A stretch of DNA of 64,000 bases from Opisthocomus hoazin (lineage: Eukaryota; Chordata; Aves; Opisthocomiformes; Opisthocomidae): positions 18,833,115 to 18,897,114 of the forward strand of contig NC_134429.1 of the NCBI RefSeq assembly GCF_030867145.1, written 5' to 3'. Of this stretch, positions 12,431-23,296 are shown piece by piece; position 1 is the stretch's first letter; every line of letters begins with the position of its first letter. The notes below the pieces were generated by a model that worked only from the letters and a program-made list of their open reading frames with translations, was not told the DNA's origin and did no database searches. A program made the translations under genes and the position numbers.

Positions 12431-13734
12431 AAGATCTGGCCTTTGCTAGGCAGCGAAAAAAAGTATCATCTTGCACACTATTTTTCTTCCTATGATTGAG
12501 TTGCAATATAAGCTACTAATTATTAGCAAAAATTATTCAGAGACATCCAAGAAACACCTTATGAAGCACAGGGCTTAAGGTAATGCCTTACAAATTATGA
12601 GCTTGCTCTTCTGAAAAGAAAGCTTGTCCCTTGCTGACTGCTTACACATTTAAGGCAAGCTGAGGAATCCATGAGATGGGCAAGAAGCATCTCATTTCTT
12701 TGGCCTTCTGTGTATATGAGTTTCCCATTTAATACTTGGCTACATAGACATTACCAACACTCATGCTCAGTCTGACACCCAAGTACCTGTGCAAACGCAA
12801 CAGGAGGGGCTTTTCCTACTGAATTTGTCTAAGGTAGGGGCAGAACAATGCCTGTCCTCACAGCAGAAATCCTGTATGACTACGAGGATCGAAAACACAG
12901 CAACAGGCTACCCTCATTCGACGAGTTCCTTACTAACATCAGCACTACATAAACCTGAAGCAGGGCAACTGACAAAATGAAAAGCACTGTCTGAACGATG
13001 GAGCACAGAAGAACTCCAGGCACAAGAACAGTTCCAAGAAAAAAAGGCGGAAATAAAAGCATTATTAAGGAAAATGCATCATTTCATAAAACTAATTAGG
13101 ACACAGCCCAGTCCTGGCAGCTGTTGGTCAAGCAAAATACCAAACTCATTTCCATCAAGTTATAGACATTGCTGGTAGAAACAACTATGCTTTGGATCAA
13201 CACACAGAACTGGAATGCCAGCCCAAAATCAAATCCTAGAAGTCAAAAGTGCAAACAGCGTCTGGGTAACATTCACTGCTTTACCCAGAACTGAAGCTGT
13301 CTAGATAGCAGAGAGCTAGCTATCCAGATGCTAACGGAACAGCAGCAGAACGAAGCCAAACCGCACTCAAACAGCAACTGCTGAGTTAGTAGAAAGGTTC
13401 CAATCTACTTTTTTCTTCGGAGACATTATCACTGCTGGCAAAACCAGTGGAACAGCATCTTAGAGCGGCTCCTGCATGTCTCAGAGTAGGTACCGATGCA
13501 CTACAATGACAGCTGTGACTTACGTCATTACAGAACAAATACCCGTCTGTCAACAAACTGCATTATCAAACAAAAGACAGATGTAAGGGATACCAAACTA
13601 ACTTGAGAAAAAAAAAATATTAATCTGGAGGTGGGAGAGATGCAGTTTCACCATAGTTTTTGCTTTCTAGTCCGTATATATCCAGTTAGATTTATTCCCA
13701 GTGATTCCTTTCCCAAAAACAGTCCCACAGAAAG

Positions 13735-16700
13735 TATAAATTTTACCATGAATGTTTATTATGAACAAACAACTTTACAATGCAGTCATTTCTACTCCTC
13801 AGTACATGCTTGAAGTAAGGTAACTTCCGTGACCTTGACATCTTAGGGGGAGAAAAGTTACAACTACACACAAATCCAGGATTTTAAAAATCAAGAGATC
13901 TTTAAAGGCGACCACTGCTATGTCTTCTGATTCAAGCTGCAAAAACTCCCTAACACCTGCGTATAACAATCTTGCAGAAATCTATGAAACTGCAGCATGA
14001 AAGTGAAGGGCCAGACATTCGTTCCAATATCATATACTGAGGGACAGCTTTTAGACCCGTTACATTAAGTCAATGCACTGCTTCAGGGCATGATAATATT
14101 TTTGCATGGCAAAGAATGGTTTCCTCCATCTAATGACTTTGGTAAGAAAAAGATCGGATATTACGTACTACTATAAATGCTTTTAAAAAACACAAAAAAC
14201 CTACACAAAAGGGAATAACTCTTCCATTACCAAAGGCAAGGAGCAAGGAGATGTATCAAAATCTTGTAAGCCTAGGTGCAAGGGTTCAGTCGGCTGTCAC
14301 TCCTAGCTTTCCATAAACAGCACCTGAAATGACTGTCAAGTCTTTCTCCAAATCCAGGGTACTGAAAAGAAACTGCAATCGGAAGTTTTGGTTTTTAAAT
14401 ACAACCAATCCTCAGGAAAAATGCAGCATGTCCAGGGTTTAACCAAAGTTTTTGTTTCCAATTGTGACACTGACCAAAAACAAGAGACCCACCTTTGAAT
14501 ACTTGGGCGCAGCTTAAGGCCAACTTCTTGTCATGTAATAAAATGCCTTTTATTCAGCATCTCCGAATTTCACTAGTTCTTTTACCTTGGTTAGGTACAT
14601 TTCACAAAAGATGCAAACACACCATGCCCAAGGTCTCCTTGCCTTTGTCTTCGTTTTGTGGACAAAGAACTTCCATAAGATAAGATGATAAACATAGATA
14701 ACCAATTATGAGCTTCTGTCTGTAGGCGATGTCAATGGTAATAAAAGGCATTGCAAGAACACAAACACATTTGAATGATACTAAGATCTATGAGGCAGAA
14801 CAGCCTCAGCTACAGGTCCATATGCTTTGAGAAAAGAGTATCAGACTGACAAGCCATCTTGAAAATCCTACCACTGCAGGAAAGACATGACACTCCCCCT
14901 CCCCTTCCAGCACACCCCCAGACTGACAGAACGTAATTGTTTCTAGATAGGTACAACTGGTGCTTCTCTTTTTATAAGAGCTGATTAAGCACATACACGA
15001 GGTAAATTAAAAAATAGTTATAAATAAGATTTGGTAAAACCACAAAATAAAAAATATCAAAGATTTATAAATACATTTTAAAATCCAGCCTTATCCAAAT
15101 TCCATCCCCACACAACCCATCACCTCCTTCCCTTCCTTACCTCAGTAAGAACTGCTTTAGGATTTCTTTAGTATCGAGCTGTTCTGCTATTTTTGATAAT
15201 TCCTACCTATTGCAGAGAATTGGTCACATTTATTGATGCTCTAAGCTGCATGGCTCATGGGTTAAGAATACATTTTTGCTTATAGTTCAAGATACCAAGG
15301 AGAAGCAAAGAAAGAGAACAAATCTGAAATAAAAATTAAAAAGTTTCAAAAAAAAATTCTTAGATACGTGAGGTAATATTTATTTGGGCTCTTCACAATA
15401 CTTAAAATAAGACTATGCAGTTAGATGCAGAACTTTTTCCCCTGCTATCACCTTCAACAGTTTGTTGTACCATTAACAGTGAGCACATTCTTCCCCAGTT
15501 GACTAGGCATCACTGCCCATTATGAAAGGCACAGTAAGTTTGCCTCTGATGAAACAAAGCATTTGGACAAAATTAACCAGCAGCGGGGATAGAACCAAGC
15601 AAATTCAGTTAAGAAAGTGATTTCAGACTCTCGAACTACCCTAGAAGCTTTAGTGCTTATCCACAGTCCTGTAATCCCATGAACAAACGTCGGTATTTCA
15701 GTCACCAATCATCTGAAAGGGAACAGCAATGAACTTATTCCTAAAAGCAAAAAGCTTCTAGAATCTCAGATGAATTAGAAGGGTTTGGGTTTTGGCGCTG
15801 GGTGGTGGTGGGTTTTTTTAAGAGTTTATGCAAATCTTCAAGTAAGCAAGCAGAACTAATTTTAAGGGTTTACTTCAGCTAGTGACACTTCAGAATAATT
15901 CAGTTGACTCTGAAGAAGCTGGTTTGCTATTCAGACTCATTTGTCTTTTCACCTTCACAAGGGCTAGGGTTACTTCATCTACCAAAGCCCGAGAAATTCA
16001 GAGATTTTCTGAATACACAATTGACTCTCCATTGGTGTGTGCAGTTTTATTATTCTTTTTTCAACAGTGGCACCTTGTGATCGAAACTAAGTATTACAGC
16101 TTTCAAATATAACATCTCCCAAAATGGAAATCTGTAAGTGAACAAATCCAAAACAATACTGGATGTGGGTATCCCCACTAAAGACCGATTCAAATGCTTT
16201 TTCTTGCTAATCACTCCTAAAGGCCGACAACTGCACATCTTGTAGCCCAAACAGAACCTTCAATTACATTGTGACAATTTAGACAACACATTGAACACAC
16301 ATGGTGTTATTTTCCCACTCTTCTAATCACTACTGACTAGATACGCAATGATCTTCATTCTATTTTAAAAAAGAAACCAGCAATCTTCTGTAGCATCAAT
16401 GTTCACATTAACCAGACCCTTGAAAGTCCACATGAAATCTCTACTTGAGTCATTTCAACACCTGTACACTCTTCCCTAATGAAAACATGATATGCATAAA
16501 CTGTGAAATTTTAAAAATCATTCAATGAAGTAAAAAGCCTTATTTGCTCAAGAATTTCAAATTTCAAATAACAGATGGAGAACTGCTATAAAAATCAAAG
16601 CACTAGAAATGTTAGTGTCTCATCAATAATGCTTTGACTTGTTTGTGAGCCACTACTAGACAGCAGCAAGGACAAGAGGATCTGCAAGCAGAACTTCTTT

Positions 16701-16872
16701 TTCTGACTAAGTGAAACTACTCCATTTCCTAAACATAACCCATGAGCCAACCAATGTTTCACCTCCAACTTGGTAAAACAAATATTTATCCCAGTGTCAG
16801 AGTCAGATGCCCAAAGAGTCCCAATCATTCTGCAACTACCACTAATTTGGTCTTGGATTTCTTTTATCCTCC
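13735..16872 (-). other. UBE2J2: UBE2J2 3'UTR, maximal extent
   Basis: Sequence after the UBE2J2 stop codon (minus strand) is AT-rich without coding signal. Minus-strand AATAAA signals occur at 16046-16051, 15379-15384, 15229-15234 and 13755-13760. Which is used cannot be decided from sequence; the range given assumes the farthest. Confidence 0.45.
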
Positions 16873-17157
16873 TCATTCTTGCGCTATGCTTCTCAGTACA
16901 TACTTGACTGTGTAGGCAAAGGCTGCAAAACCAACTATAACAAACAAGTTCGCCAAAGCTCCGCCTAAAAGTCCATGGTTACGATTGGCCTGCTGGAGAC
17001 CTGGATGATTGGCAGGTGCCAATGGTACATGCCCGTTAAGAAGGGGTATTCCATTCTGACCGTAGTGTGCTTCCCCATCAGGGACAACATCTGGTAAAGG
17101 GAGGGATGGAGGTCTGTTACTGAGCTCCTCTTGTGCTTTCTGTTTTTGTTTAATCTC
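16873..17157 (-). CDS. UBE2J2: UBE2J2 last coding exon (linker and membrane anchor)
   Basis: Encodes residues 166-259, from [12 protein letters not shown] through a Pro-rich linker to the hydrophobic tail anchor and the ending YVLRSIAQE, followed by TGA at 16875-16873. The acceptor is TCTCCAG. Confidence 0.97.
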   Translation of the reverse strand, partial: EIKQKQKAQEELSNRPPSLPLPDVVPDGEAHYGQNGIPLLNGHVPLAPANHPGLQQANRNHGLLGGALANLFVIVGFAAFAYTVKYVLRSIAQE

Positions 17158-20100
17158 CTGGAGAGAGAAAAAAGAAAATGGAATAGCTGGAAGTGAAAGC
17201 GGTGAAGCTATTTGGTGTTTTGAAAAGATTTCGGAACCCAAGCTCTTACACAACTTCAGGAAAAGGATATGGTACACTTCTTTATACTGCAGGTCATTTA
17301 AACTAAATTAACTGCATCATACACATTTGTACAGTCTCCCCAGCTTCTTTCAAAGTGACCTACTTCAGTAGTTGACACTAACAATTGTTTGGCCAAGTTT
17401 ATTTTTAGTTAACATGTATGTTTTCTGAGAAGCCTTTTTTCAGAAGTAAGAAATTCTTCCATCAAGTCTTGAATATCCAGCTTGCTTTGAATGAAATACA
17501 TTAAAAACATTAAGAGAGCAATCATAGAAGCTTAGAAGGATTAGGTCTAAGTATTACATGCACTTGGAACACAACAGCAGATATCCATTACTGCCTTCAA
17601 AGTTTCCCAGTGATTTAGGTACTGGAAAAACAGTACCGCATAACTTATTTCACATTCCCTGGCATTATTTTAACTGATAAGAAAACGCAATTAAAACCTT
17701 CAGTTCCGATTTCCAGATGCATGAGGAAGAAAGGAAATGGAGATAAAACTTTTCTTTTCCCAGAAGGCTGTCCCAAAAGCAGACACAGAGGGAAAATGGT
17801 TTTTAAACTAGAGCTTTGTGAATACCTTCAAGTATAATAATAGATGAACCAAACCTGAAGTTCCACAAGCACTCAGCGCTCTGCACAGAAAGGCTACTTC
17901 TGTCTGTGGACAGTGTTTCACTAGCTGGGCACACGTTTCCAACCTCAGGTTATCTCTAACAAAAACACACCTCTCATGCTTAAGAAAACAGCTGGAAAAA
18001 GGCCATTCTGTATCTTTTCCCTACTCTGCTTCAGTATATATTCTTTGTGCAATAATTAAGACTTGCAACTTGGTGAAATTTTTACAACTCAAAACAGTTT
18101 GCCTGACAAAGTACGTTTTATGCCTGGAATTCCAAATTACAATGAGAGTCAACATTACTATATCGTTACTTCAGAGTCATGAAACAAAGTAACAGAGGAG
18201 TGTTCCCATTCATATGGTATGCAGAAAATTAACTCTCCAAGTCTGAAGAGCAGGTTGAAAGAACTCAATTTCTCTGCTACGAAATTACAGGGAAGTAACC
18301 ATTTTGAGACAGAACTGGAGAAAGGAGGATGGTGGGGCCTTTTAGAATCAAGTACCATCAGCAGAAATTGGCTAGAGAATCCCAGAGGTCTGAATGAAGC
18401 GAGATACCTTTTTTTTTTTTCTTTCTTTCTTAAACCTATACCATCTATGTAACTGCTGTCTGGCTGAAGGGTAAGCATTTTCAGAACCAGACAGGAAGCG
18501 AATTTCTACATCCTCCAGCTGTTACCTATACATGATGATATCATGTGTGTCAGCACACCTACAAGGTTAGCATTGTGCAAGGAAGATACATACCCTAAAA
18601 AGGTAACACCCGTTCTCAGAAGATAAGCAAGAGCAATGTAACAGTGTCCAATCTTAAAGGAGAACTAAGCAAAAAAAAAATCTAGGATATTAATGGACCA
18701 AGTCCAGATATACAAAGATGAGTCCTTCCCAAACTCAAGAAAACACAGTATACAATTCTGAAACACTGGGACCTGCAACCATGTCTGCTGCACGTGCAGC
18801 TCCATCAAGGCTATACCATTCCTAAATACATCTATTTGATTCTCTGTACAATGGATCCCTGCGCAGCAGAAAGTAACTGCATTTCAAGATTCAAGTTTCT
18901 AATTCTTACACCTTTTAAAAGGTTTTAAAAGGCTTCCAAGATGGACAAAAGTAGCTACTGTCTAGGAAAAGTCCTAAACAATGAGTTTACAGATCTACAC
19001 AGAGAAGTTGGAAGAACTACAGAAAACCCAGTTATTGCATGGGTGAATTCCCTTACCTCCACCACTTCAGGGAAGAGCTCGCAGAAGACTTTATCTTTTA
19101 AATTAAATGCTAAGCTTTGTGCAGCGAGTTGTCTTTTCTGTGGAGGAAACAAAAATTATCAGCAGTGGCATATAAATGAAGTTAATATACTTTAATTCAC
19201 CACTTCATTGTTTACCACAAGAACAGTCCGCAAACCAATAGCCAACTAGTTTCTAATATTTACAGCTTGATACTAGTGAACATTATTTACTACAACAGAC
19301 ATTTCTAGACAGAAGTTATGTTCACAATTCTTCATCTTATGGGATTAGCACTGTACTAGTTCTGTACTAGCATGCCTCCCTGGCAGACACTTCAAGAGGA
19401 AGACAGGCAGGAGAAAAAGTCCTAACCATACTGTTTACTAAAAGGGATTTTAAGTTCTCTAAGAAACCCTCTCCCCATCCCCACAATACCTAAAATTGAC
19501 ATGATTCATCTGCCCATCACACCTGCAGTAGGCAACAACATACTCATTTCTGAGATATCAAAAAGCCGGCTGCTGCTGTTGCTGTTTTAACTTTTGAGGT
19601 CACGTTCACCATTCCCTAAGCTGACAAAAGGTACATCACAGCGTCTGGAGCTTACCGTGAACTCCGACGTCTCTATGCTGCCCAGTGTGGGGCCCTTTTC
19701 CACCATAAAACTAAGAAGGCCTGTCAAGATCGTAGAGACTGACCAAGCTGGATTCCATGTATCCGGGTGGAAATCGGTGATTGAAAGACACAACCTTCAA
19801 AAGGGTAACACAGGCAGTTTTATTTTTGCCATTAAAATTATTACACGTTATACATATTGCTAAAATGGTGTTAATTGCTTAAGTGTTAGAAGAAAATCCT
19901 TACCTTGTATTACACTTAAACCTTCCATTAGGTGTAATCATATAAATACTAGGTGGTTTAAAAGGAAATTCTCTGGGGAATATTAGTTTCCCATGATAAT
20001 AGCCACCTGCATTACATAAAGAGATGAATTACTTATTTTGCATGAAGATTAAGTCCTAAGCTGCTACTCAAAATGGGCCAAATAAAACCCTTTACTTGTC

Positions 20101-21235
20101 TCCTTCTCCCCCTCACACTAAAGACATCAAGCTCATCATCTTGTGCCTCTTCAGCACAGGAATAATGATCCACGCCTGCTGATTTACTTTAAGAGGCAAC
20201 TCTTACACACATATTACAAACAGTACTTGCTGTAAGTCCGTAACACATTTAAGGAAAACCAGCCAAAGCATACTGAATACCATACAAATGGTTTCATTTT
20301 CCAGAAACACAGCTAACTGCAAATACAAGACTATGAAGAGCCCAATTTCAAAAAGCACTTTGTGAGAGGCTCCAGAAGACATTGTGAAATATGTGACTAC
20401 AACAATTTAATAAGGCTTTTACGTGCCTCACTTTCTCCAGAGAAATTCATAAAGAGAATATGTGTCTGAGTCCATTAAGAACATTGATGTGGTATCAAAA
20501 TGGGATTTTCTGAAACCATCTTTGACTGTCGCATACTATCTAAAGCAAGTTATCTGCTCCAAGACCTTTGACAATTGCTTAAGAAGTTCTCTGTCTTTAG
20601 TTTGACCTAAATGGGGTTTTGTTAGAATCCTTGATAACAGAAAAAAATTACTAATAGACAGCGGTACCTCTTTTCAACAAGCCATCACACAAGTCACAGA
20701 AAGCTCTGAAACTACACTAACAGATTTTAGAGCTATTTACAGTAGTTACATTTTGCCCATTCCAACAGGCATGCAATAACTCAAGCATGCCAATCACAAC
20801 ATAAAGTGCATGCACACTTTTGCTACACGCTAACTTTTACCTTCATAGGGAGTCATTTCAGGTCCCCGTACAACATAGTGCCTAAGACAAAGAAAGACAT
20901 TTAAACAGTATGAAAGCCATCACACAATCAGACATCAATTTCTCTGGAAAAACAACGATCAATATCAGTTCAGCAAAAGTTTCATACTCCACCTCCCAAA
21001 ACCAAGTTTCTCATACAATCTCTAGGAGCAAGGGAGTCAGACTTGATGACCTGGAAAATCTCGTTCTCTCCACAAGTGTGTGAAGAGGTCATTCTAATTC
21101 TTACCATTCAAGGATATTAGATGGGAGGGGCTCTGCACAGATATAAGGCACTGGATCTTTCTTAATTCGAAGGTAGTCTTGTTTAAGCCTCTGTGTTGCT
21201 GTTGTTGGTGCTCTCTTATTACTGTTGTTGCTCAT
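16873..21235 (-). CDS. UBE2J2: UBE2J2, ER-anchored ubiquitin-conjugating enzyme E2 J2 (complete, 6 coding exons)
   Basis: Exons in minus-strand order are 21235-21105, 20881-20841, 20006-19904, 19794-19656, 19137-19057 and 17157-16873. All borders are GT-AG, and the 780 nt total encodes 259 aa plus stop, the length of human UBE2J2. The protein is a tail-anchored E2 (Ubc6 family) that passes ubiquitin to substrates at the ER membrane in ER-associated degradation. The UBC fold spans about residues 10-165, with the [15 protein letters not shown] and [17 protein letters not shown] motifs. The catalytic Cys is residue 94, in [18 protein letters not shown] linker follows, then a C-terminal transmembrane anchor at about 233-249 and a short lumenal tail. 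The start is the ATG right after an AG acceptor at 21236, so the 5'UTR sits on an upstream exon near 22.9-23.1 kb. No frameshift or missing key residue was seen. Confidence 0.97.
19057..19137 (-). CDS. UBE2J2: UBE2J2 coding exon 5
   Basis: An 81-nt phase-0 exon of 27 codons, from [18 protein letters not shown] to the end of the UBC fold (PEVVE, residue 165). The acceptor is CCACAG and the donor GTAAGG. Confidence 0.96.
19656..19794 (-). CDS. UBE2J2: UBE2J2 coding exon 4 (catalytic cysteine)
   Basis: A 139-nt exon carrying Cys94 in [20 protein letters not shown], the ubiquitin-accepting residue, and ending ETSEFT at residue 138. The acceptor is GAAG and the donor GTAAGC. Confidence 0.96.
19904..20006 (-). 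CDS. UBE2J2: UBE2J2 coding exon 3
   Basis: A 103-nt exon encoding the E2 segment [19 protein letters not shown] and following residues up to Arg92, whose codon is split with the next exon. Borders are GCAG and GTAAGG. Confidence 0.95.
20841..20881 (-). CDS. UBE2J2: UBE2J2 coding exon 2
   Basis: A 41-nt exon encoding [13 protein letters not shown], part of the UBC fold. The acceptor is TCTTAG and the donor GTAAAA. It is too short to stand out as an open frame but splices in frame on both sides. Confidence 0.95.
21105..21235 (-). CDS. UBE2J2: UBE2J2 coding exon 1 (start codon)
   Basis: Encodes residues 1-43 and two bases of Trp44. It starts [19 protein letters not shown], close to the family N-terminus. 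The acceptor ACTAG abuts the ATG and the donor is GTAAGA. Confidence 0.95.
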
Positions 21236-22906
21236 CTAGTTTTAAAACAAAATATATATAAAGACAATCTTGATACAATCTTAACAGATGCAGAGCTACT
21301 ACTCTTTATTGAACACAGCTCCAGATTTTTGCAAAATCTTCTTTATAGAGTATTTTTTTTAAAATAGAAGTTAAATTAGCATAACTTTTAAGTGGCAGGA
21401 ACCATGCAACATCTTAACCAACTAACACACACCCAAGAGAGTCTGTATATTGCCAAAATGGGAAAACACTCCTTGCAGAACGCTGCTGTTTAAACACCAC
21501 AGTGAACTGCTATCATGAAAATATGCTGCACTGTAGAACCCACTTGAACTCTTTATAACCAGTCCTGTGTTTAGGCTGAACACACATCATTATGACACTG
21601 TTTTAAAGGGCTTAGTCTCTTTGAGTAATTTATCTTCCTATTCAGTTTGAATATCTATTATGCACATTTGCCCATGATTTAAATGCATCTGCTGTTTCTA
21701 CACATCCAGTTATTTGAAATAACTAATAAAGAAAAAACCACAATAACCTTATCACTGACTTTGAGGTGAAGGATTTTAAATTAAATCTGTTGCCTGCTTA
21801 GGAGTCAGCTGAATTTACAGAAGGAAACTTCTGAGCCAGATTATGCTCTTCCAGATAAACAAAGACCTCATCCAAAATGAGACAAGTCAGTGTGAAGAAA
21901 GGAAATGCCATGCTGCTTACAAGACAAAGAAAGCATTAGCCCTTACAGTGCACCTACAGAACACATACCAATTAACCGTTGCTGTTTAACTCACTTTCCC
22001 CCCAAGAAATACACCAAGTTACTTAGCTTTACACATGGAAATTCAAGCAAGAACAAAAAGGACAGATTTTACAGACAGCTTGTATAGAGAGATAAGACAA
22101 TGCTTACAATACCATAGCAGCATTTGACACAAAAAGTATGTTAAATGCCTATGGCCCTTTCTATTCCTTTACTTCAGATAGCCAAGTACAATTTATTAAA
22201 GGATATTAAATATTTAAACCACAAGCAACAATTGTACGTGGTCAAATACTCGCACCCTACTCTAAATAAGTGCATTTAACCTGGGTTTTGTCAAAATTAC
22301 TGTAAAACATTGTCTGACGCATACAGTATTTTTTTCTTGAAGGAATGCACGCGTGTTTTTAAATCACACCTCTTAAAATCATAAATTTTTTTTTTAAATA
22401 AGTCAGCTTTGACTTTAAAGCATACATTAGACCACGTATTTTTAGTTTAACACAATTATTTGTTCTGAAACGTGGCAACTGCACCCCTCACTACGGACTG
22501 CAAGAGCACGCTGAAATATTTTACAGCACTAAGTACAGTTATGGGGATTCTAACACCCCTCAAAGCCTTATCTAAAAGAACATATGTATCTTAAACGCAG
22601 GAAACACGGGGCCACATGTACAGAAGCTACTACCGCAAACCGATTTTCCCACCTGGACAAGAGGATTTAGCAGAAGCAAGCACGGAAGCAACCCGCCCGC
22701 CCTTCCAGACCGCCGAGCACCAGCAGGCCGAGGAGGCCAAGCGCTGCAGAGCCCGAGCAGAAGACGGGAGCCCCCGGCCTAGGGCGAGCCGGCTGTCCGG
22801 CAAGTCCCCAGCAGGCCGAGGAGAGAGGCACGGCGAGGGGGAGGGAAGCAGCCGAGCCCGCCCTGCTCCCTCAGGGGCTCGCCCCGCCGGCCCAGGCCCC
22901 ACTCAC
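21236..22906 (-). other. UBE2J2: UBE2J2 intron 1 (5'UTR to start-codon exon)
   Basis: AT-rich sequence between the start-codon exon and the CpG-island promoter. No further exon was recognised in it. The assignment follows from the AG acceptor directly before the ATG, which requires an upstream noncoding exon. Confidence 0.7.
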
Positions 22907-23090
22907 CTCTCCCTGCTGGAGCAGGCCCCTCCGCCGCCGGGACGCCCCACCCACCTGCAACCAGAGACCAAGCGAGGGAAGGAGGAAGGGAGAAGGGAAG
23001 GGAGCACCACAAGAGAAGCGGGCAGGGCAAGGCCGGGCCGCGACCCCCACGCCTCCCCGCTGCGGCGCGACCGCGGCTCCCAGCCAAGAT
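22907..23090 (-). other. UBE2J2: UBE2J2 noncoding first exon, candidate
   Basis: Two minus-strand donor sites lie in the CpG island: AGAG|GTGAGT with exon edge 22907, and GCAG|GTGGGT with exon edge 22955. Either could end a 5'UTR exon spliced to 21235. The transcription start is not visible; about 23.09 kb is a guess based on the promoter motifs. Confidence 0.5.
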
Positions 23091-23217
23091 GGCGGCCCGG
23101 CGAGGCGGGGCTAACGCAGTGCTGGCGTCTCCTTCCGGGAAGGAGCCGCCCCGCTTCCGGGGCGCGTCGCCCACGCAGCTCAGCTGACTTCCGCTTCCGG
23201 CCCCCCAAGATGGCGGC

Positions 23218-23296
23218 TGTGGGGAGCTGCTGAGGCCTGGATCTGCCGCCTGCGACCGGTGCGAGCGGGCCGGGGCCCTGCAGCGCGGCCGCTGCC
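23218..23296 (+). other. Candidate plus-strand noncoding first exon
   Basis: Downstream of the second YY1/ETS module a strong donor, GCTGCC|GTGAGTGAGG, ends at 23296. A tiny upstream ORF (ATG at 23211, stop 23231-23233) precedes it. This could start a divergent lncRNA or a distal 5'UTR exon of SCNN1D, whose start-codon exon begins with an acceptor and so needs an upstream exon. The start position is a guess. Confidence 0.35.

Larger units (their letters stand above)
8779..13734. other. Intergenic region between C1QTNF12 and UBE2J2
   Basis: No recognisable protein gene. The part nearest 8.8-10 kb should hold the C1QTNF12 5' region on the minus strand, but no clear core promoter was seen. A CpG-rich patch lies at about 12.05-12.43 kb. 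One 41-codon plus-strand stretch (10279-10404) follows a good acceptor-like sequence and is treated as a finding rather than a gene. A short MIR-like trace occurs near 10.6 kb. Confidence 0.5.

Noticed and set aside
12018-12506. 162-codon minus-strand and 109-111 codon overlapping frames
   Set aside because: Overlapping frames in a CpG-rich patch with no domain, no consistent splice structure and no recognised similarity.
21020-21065. Phrase resembling a CR1 tail ('agtcagacttgatgacctgg') near UBE2J2 exon 1
   Set aside because: Too short and lacks the terminal octamer repeats; could be coincidence.
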